Shown piece after piece: positions 6,340-9,896 of a stretch of DNA of 9,896 nt. A program made the position numbers and the translations under genes. The notes under the pieces were generated by a model that was not told where the DNA came from, did no database searches, and saw nothing but the letters and a program-made list of their open reading frames with translations. Each line of letters begins with the position of its first letter. Position 1 is the stretch's first letter. Source of the DNA: Chitinophagaceae bacterium (lineage in GTDB: Bacteria > Bacteroidota > Bacteroidia > Chitinophagales > Chitinophagaceae). Where the stretch lies: positions 1-9,896 of the forward strand of contig CANCKV010000074.1 in the NCBI GenBank assembly GCA_947378615.1, in the 5' to 3' direction.

Positions 6340-8244
6340 TTAACCCATTAAATTTTCTCCATACCAGTTAATCTTTCTACTACCAAACATAACCATTGCA
6401 AGAATGATGAACAAACCTATGCTGCCTACCAAGAGTGCAGCATCTTCGAGTTGTATTAGTATGTAGATAAATGTGTATAAACAGGACAATAGACTTCCGA
6501 ATATACTTGCGGATTTAAAACTTTTGAAATGCCCTTTTGCATATAAAGTGATTAAAGAAATGGTGGAGAAGGAGGCAATTAAATAGGCCCAAAAGAAACT
6601 TAGAAACTCACTGATTGACAATAATAAGGTGAAAAATATGACTAATGCCATTCCAATCAACGCATATTGTACAGGATGCATTGGCTTTTGTTGTGTCAAC
6701 TCAATGATAAAAAACAATGCAAAAGTTAAGCCTATGAATAGAATGGCATATTTAATACTTCTCATCGTTTTAGAATATTGGTCAGTAGGTTGAATCATAT
6801 TAATGCCAAAAGCTAGTTCTTGTTTGTCCAAATTAAAGTCATTTAATACAGTTCCAAAAGGAAAGTTCACACTATTGAAACTCCATTTTGCCTGAAAACC
6901 ATCTTTATTTACTTCTCTGAAATTTGGAAGGCTGTTTCCATCAAATTTGGGGTCTGCCCAATTTGATTTGATATTAAAATTACTATTGCCACTCAAAGGC
7001 AAAAAGTGTAATCCCACACTACCCTTTATTTTTAAGTGCATATCAAAATTAATGGGCTTAGAAAGGTCTTCTTTTTTTAGTTCAATAATTGCCGAAAGTC
7101 CAATTGATTCCACCTGTTTAGTAGAATTCACCACATTATTATTGGCATCCACATCTTTCGTTTTACTACTCTTAGTTTCATAAATTGTAGTAGGGAATCC
7201 AGGGGTGAAATCATATTTTGTACCATTAAAATTGACACTCAACTTCTCTTCTATTCCTTTGAAATCAGAAATACCATAACAAATCTTTGCTTGACTTAAT
7301 TGTAAACTATTTATATCTACATCTTTTGGCAATGAAATCTTGAAATTGCCAGAAGTGTTGATATCACTATGATACAACAATACTTTATATATTGACCTTA
7401 ACCTTATTTCTGGAACAATACTTCCATCAACATTTAAGTTTTCAGGCAAAAGAAAGAGGTGCTTTGTAATTACTATATTCTTTTTACTAGTGTCCTGTGA
7501 TGTTACCTGATAAGGAATGAAAATAAAAGGTCCTGTAACTGTTTGCTCACCTGACCATCCATTTGCCACTTCATTTACGACTTCATCTTGTCTTGTTTCC
7601 CGTTCTTTTACTAATTCTCTGACAAAGGTTGTGGGAATTAACATCACTAAAATCAAACCTGCAGTGATTAGCCCCTTCATTAGCGTTTTGTTCGATGGAA
7701 TTCCTTTTGTTTGAATGCTCACATTTGCGCTTGAAACGTTTAAAACTGTTTCCGAATTTTTGGTAGAGCCGTAATTATCGGCATCTTGAAACTGATTGTG
7801 TTCCATAAATCTGTCAATTTTTGTTGTTAAGAAATACTTGTTTATTTTTTTATTTATAAGTGCTATAGCCAAAAGTGATGGTGAAAAAAGTGCAAGCGTT
7901 GAATTGATAAAATTTTGTAAACTGTCTTGAGATTGGTCGAAAAGTAAATTGGAAAAGAGGAGACCATAGGAAATAGTACATAAAAAACAAAAAGCTATTA
8001 GACTATAATACTTATTCCAAAAAGAGAGATTCCATCTATTTATTAACGGAAGAATAAAAAAGAGAAGAATGAGAATTGGGACACTAAAAAGTGAAGAGAA
8101 AATCCATATAATTAGGATGCTCTGCAAATCGGAAATGAGATTAATCTTTTCTGTACAAATGCAAAAGCCTAATGCAAACACAATATTTGTCAATGCCCAA
8201 ATTAAAATAGCAATGATTCGTGACGATTCTTTTCTTTTATTCAT
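6340..8244 (-). CDS. creD: CreD-family inner-membrane protein with an extra N-terminal membrane domain
   Basis: The C-terminal two thirds match CreD, an inner-membrane protein whose E. coli member is induced by the CreBC system and linked to envelope stress and colicin tolerance; its biochemical role is unknown. Visible marks are a membrane helix at 188-207, ERETRQ at 214-219, WSGEQTVTGPFIFIPY at 230-245, a long beta-rich external region with NWADPKF near 428-434, then a block of membrane helices at about 496-620 containing MHPVQYALIGMALVIFF. The protein has 634 residues against about 450 in E. coli. The surplus is an N-terminal region with four membrane helices (about 9-30, 43-68, 79-102, 112-131) and a polar linker (about 132-187). 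I choose the ATG at 8244: the upstream in-frame start at 8277 would translate the palindromic operator at 8252-8266. The winged-helix regulator gene ends 39 bp upstream on the same strand, so the two are probably co-transcribed. Confidence 0.9.
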   Translation of the reverse strand: MNKRKESSRIIAILIWALTNIVFALGFCICTEKINLISDLQSILIIWIFSSLFSVPILILLFFILPLINRWNLSFWNKYYSLIAFCFLCTISYGLLFSNLLFDQSQDSLQNFINSTLALFSPSLLAIALINKKINKYFLTTKIDRFMEHNQFQDADNYGSTKNSETVLNVSSANVSIQTKGIPSNKTLMKGLITAGLILVMLIPTTFVRELVKERETRQDEVVNEVANGWSGEQTVTGPFIFIPYQVTSQDTSKKNIVITKHLFLLPENLNVDGSIVPEIRLRSIYKVLLYHSDINTSGNFKISLPKDVDINSLQLSQAKICYGISDFKGIEEKLSVNFNGTKYDFTPGFPTTIYETKSSKTKDVDANNNVVNSTKQVESIGLSAIIELKKEDLSKPINFDMHLKIKGSVGLHFLPLSGNSNFNIKSNWADPKFDGNSLPNFREVNKDGFQAKWSFNSVNFPFGTVLNDFNLDKQELAFGINMIQPTDQYSKTMRSIKYAILFIGLTFALFFIIELTQQKPMHPVQYALIGMALVIFFTLLLSISEFLSFFWAYLIASFSTISLITLYAKGHFKSFKSASIFGSLLSCLYTFIYILIQLEDAALLVGSIGLFIILAMVMFGSRKINWYGENLMG

Positions 8245-8251
8245 AAAAGTG

Positions 8252-8266
8252 CTTTGAAATTCAAAG
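8252..8266 (-). promoter_or_regulatory. Palindromic operator before the CreD gene
   Basis: On the coding strand this is CTTTGAATTTCAAAG, a perfect 7-bp dyad around one central base, ending 7 bases before the ATG at 8244. Almost the same sequence, at the same distance and followed by the same CTTTTATG, stands before the gene starting at 9360. The regulator encoded between the two genes is the obvious candidate to bind it; that is inference. Confidence 0.65.
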
Positions 8267-8283
8267 TATAGATGCAAAAAAAA

Positions 8284-8580
8284 TTATTTACTATTCTTAA
8301 TCATTTGTTCTAAGGCATCAAGGTGTCTCTTAAATGCTAATTGCCCATCCTTAGTTGCCTTATAAGTAGTGTTAGTCTTTCGACCTATAAAGCCCTTCAA
8401 TACTTGTATATAACCACTTTCTTCCAAGCCTTTGATATGACTAGCCAAATTACCATCGGTTATTTGCAATAATTCTTTTAGCTCATTAAAGTTTATTTCA
8501 TCATTCACCATTAAGGCACTCATGATGCCTAATCTGATGCGATTGTCGAAAACTTTATTTAAATGTAAAATGGGGTTCAT
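8284..8580 (-). CDS. Small winged-helix transcriptional regulator (HTH_34 type)
   Basis: This 98-residue protein is a single winged-helix DNA-binding domain. Residues 8-24 (NKVFDNRIRLGIMSALM) form the first helix, FNELKELL (31-38) the second, DGNLASHIKGLEESGYI (42-58) the turn and recognition helix, and KGFIGRKTNTTYKATKDG (62-79) the wing. The final helix (80-95) probably makes the dimer. No ligand-binding domain is present. This pattern fits the HTH_34/MarR-like small regulators of Bacteroidota, which often accompany CreD genes. It lies between the six-TM gene and the CreD gene on one strand, with gaps of 129 and 39 bp. A similar TACTTT half-site lies just before its own ATG, which hints at autoregulation. 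It likely acts as a dimer on the shared palindrome. Confidence 0.88.
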   Translation of the reverse strand: MNPILHLNKVFDNRIRLGIMSALMVNDEINFNELKELLQITDGNLASHIKGLEESGYIQVLKGFIGRKTNTTYKATKDGQLAFKRHLDALEQMIKNSK

Positions 8581-8709
8581 TGCTTAAAGTAAAACGGTAA
8601 ATAATTAAATAAAAATGTTTGTTGACTTCCTGTTGATATAACTTAAATAAACTTAGCTCTTGGTAATTAAATCTTACCATAAAATGTACTACTTAATACT
8701 TATAATTCG

Positions 8710-9360
8710 CTATTGTCTTTCATATTTCAACCACATAATCAGACCATAGATGATGTGCAACCCACCAAAACCTGCTGCCCAAAGCCATATCCCTTTATCT
8801 ATAAAAAACAAATTAATAATTCCGATTATTAACTGTGAGTAGCCTAAATATTTAATCTCGATTAGGGTAAATTTTGATGCATTTACCAATGCCAAACCAT
8901 AAAAAATAAGACATGCTGGCGCAACTAAACCGACAGCGCCAAGCAATATTAATTTAAGAAGAAACACACCACCTACAAGAAGAGGGATACTTAAATTAAC
9001 AAACAATCGTTTTGAGGTTGTGCCCCAAACAGATACATTAGTAGTCTTACTTCGAAGAAAGGTAAATACAAAAGAAGAAATTAGTGCTGCAATGAAAGTA
9101 AGGATTGCAATCTGCATTAGGTTATTCCCCAATAAATTAGTGATTGAAAGTGATTGATTATATAGATTAATATCAATGCTGCTTATGAATCCACTATAAC
9201 TATTGTTGATGACATTACTCGCAAAATAGGCACCCACTAATGCACAGGTTCCTGCGGCAATCCCACTTAATCCACTCAAACTAATAAAACGACTACTTCG
9301 CTCCATCATCTGTTTTATTTGATGAAGCTCTTCCTGTTGTTTAGAATTTGTATTACTCAT
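8710..9360 (-). CDS. Six-TM membrane protein of the CreD cluster, function unknown
   Basis: The product (216 residues) begins with a polar, probably helical segment (1-24, ELHQIKQMMERSSRF) and then has about six membrane helices (near 27-47, 82-103, 120-140, 143-160, 170-187, 191-211). The MMERSSRFISLSGLSGI stretch is a pattern I associate with conserved Bacteroidota membrane proteins encoded beside a small winged-helix regulator and CreD; no function is known. A longer in-frame start at 9408 would add 16 residues, but those codons include the operator at 9368-9382, and the encoded YFAFQSAFM closely matches the false extension of the CreD gene (YFEFQSTFM) only because the operators match. The ATG at 9360 is therefore preferred. 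It is the first gene of the cluster, 129 bp before the regulator. Confidence 0.85.
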   Translation of the reverse strand: MSNTNSKQQEELHQIKQMMERSSRFISLSGLSGIAAGTCALVGAYFASNVINNSYSGFISSIDINLYNQSLSITNLLGNNLMQIAILTFIAALISSFVFTFLRSKTTNVSVWGTTSKRLFVNLSIPLLVGGVFLLKLILLGAVGLVAPACLIFYGLALVNASKFTLIEIKYLGYSQLIIGIINLFFIDKGIWLWAAGFGGLHIIYGLIMWLKYERQ

Positions 9361-9367
9361 AAAAGCA

Positions 9368-9382
9368 CTTTGAAATGCAAAG
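9368..9382 (-). promoter_or_regulatory. Palindromic operator before the six-TM membrane gene
   Basis: The coding strand reads CTTTGCATTTCAAAG, the same dyad as before the CreD gene with one arm base changed, and flanking bases extend the outer match to ACTTTG...CAAAGT. It ends 7 bases before the ATG at 9360. It overlaps the candidate -7 element, so a bound regulator would block RNA polymerase. Confidence 0.65.
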
Positions 9383-9409
9383 TAAATAGAAAGATTTGAA
9401 AACACCAAA
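9378..9409 (-). promoter_or_regulatory. Candidate Bacteroidota-type promoter of the CreD cluster
   Basis: On the minus strand, TTTG (9409-9406) is followed after 20 bases by TTACTTTG (9385-9378), close to the Bacteroidota pattern of a -33 TTTG and a -7 TAnnTTTG with one mismatch. Transcription would start inside or just after the palindrome and give a very short leader. Confidence 0.35.
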
Positions 9410-9694
9410 CTATTTTTATAAAATAAATTGGGAAAAGGTTATAACTCGATTTTGACGGATTAAATGATAATGATGATGAAAATCTCATGTTGATAATTAA
9501 GTAAAACTTTCATTAGCATTCGTTTTATGTACAAATACAGTATTGTTATTTCAAAATAGGTATTTAATTTATTGAATAATTCTAGGATAAATAATGATTT
9601 CATTTATTAACCGACTCATAAAAGATTGCAACCTTTCTAGTAGATTTAAACCAAACTATCCTTTATTAAATCAACATTATAATTACTGCTTTTT
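9410..9694. other. Divergent intergenic region between the CreD cluster and the GH3 gene
   Basis: This AT-rich stretch separates two genes read outward. It must carry the promoter of the GH3 gene, but no full TTTG/TAnnTTTG pair stands out on the plus strand. No repeats or RNA genes were recognised. Confidence 0.4.
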
Positions 9695-9896
9695 ATGAAG
9701 AATCTATTCTTATTTGTACTAAGTTTTATTCTATTACTTGCTCAAAGTACTGCACAGTCTAAAAATGACACTTTACCTATTTACAAAAATGCAAAACTCC
9801 CTATTGAACAGCGTATCAATGACTTATTGAGCAGGATGACTGTCGAAGAGAAGGTTTATCAAATGAGTGCTGTCCGCTTAGGAGAAGGGGATGAAA
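9695..9896 (+). CDS. Secreted glycoside hydrolase family 3 enzyme, N-terminal fragment
   Basis: The ATG at 9695 opens a frame of 67 residues that runs off the right edge. Residues 1-21 (MKNLFLFVLSFILLLAQSTA then Q) are a signal peptide, so the enzyme is exported. The following LPIEQRINDLLSRMTVEEKV at about residues 36-55 is the opening signature of family 3 glycoside hydrolases (beta-glucosidase or beta-xylosidase type), which remove single sugars from the non-reducing ends of oligosaccharides. The catalytic residues lie beyond the window, so the substrate cannot be read. With the family 4 pectin lyase 4 kb away it suggests plant cell-wall degradation. The gene is divergent from the CreD cluster and not co-transcribed with any gene seen here. 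Confidence 0.85.
   Translation, partial: MKNLFLFVLSFILLLAQSTAQSKNDTLPIYKNAKLPIEQRINDLLSRMTVEEKVYQMSAVRLGEGDE

Noticed and set aside
8245..8277. Longer N terminus of the CreD protein (start at 8277)
   Set aside because: The extra codons read through the palindromic operator, and the matching extension of the six-TM gene is explained by the shared operator.
9361..9408. Longer N terminus of the six-TM protein (start at 9408)
   Set aside because: It would translate the operator and the candidate promoter; the ATG at 9360 gives a normal polar N terminus.

Overview
The window looks like chromosome of an AT-rich member of the Bacteroidota, most likely a Chitinophagaceae- or Sphingobacteria-type soil or plant-litter bacterium. 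The evidence is a secreted enzyme with a C-terminal type IX secretion (T9SS) sorting domain, A-rich gene starts without clear Shine-Dalgarno sequences, and a Bacteroidota-style gene set (DUF2809, an HTH_34-type regulator next to CreD, secreted polysaccharide-degrading enzymes).

Layout. Bases 1-112 hold the 5' end of a small unidentified gene that leaves the window on the left, on the minus strand. About 100 bp upstream of it is a striking array of thirteen strictly 21-bp units (211-483). Each unit has a conserved TGTATTnC core and a mostly variable 13-base remainder. Bases 484-1577 contain no recognisable gene, only inverted repeats and a more GC-rich patch. An unrecognised 402-residue protein follows on the plus strand (1578-2786).

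The rest is mostly minus-strand. A secreted family 4 polysaccharide lyase (rhamnogalacturonan lyase) with a T9SS tail occupies 2959-5460. A small DUF2809 membrane protein lies at 5716-6120. A three-gene cluster then reads, in transcription order, a six-TM membrane protein (9360-8710), a small winged-helix regulator (8580-8284) and a CreD-family membrane protein with an extra N-terminal membrane domain (8244-6340). On the plus strand the start of a secreted glycoside hydrolase family 3 enzyme runs off the right edge (9695-9896).

How they fit together. The CreD gene and the six-TM gene each have nearly the same palindrome, CTTTGnATTTCAAAG on the coding strand, ending 7 bp before the ATG. The winged-helix gene lies between them, so the simplest reading is an autoregulated membrane-stress regulon whose regulator binds this palindrome. 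The palindrome also decides the start codons, because the longer in-frame starts would translate the operator itself. The lyase and the GH3 enzyme suggest plant cell-wall (pectin or hemicellulose) use, but they are not adjacent and no SusC/SusD pair is present. The most unusual item is the 21-bp array. Its period equals two turns of B-DNA, it mixes unit classes, and it matches no repeat type I can name.
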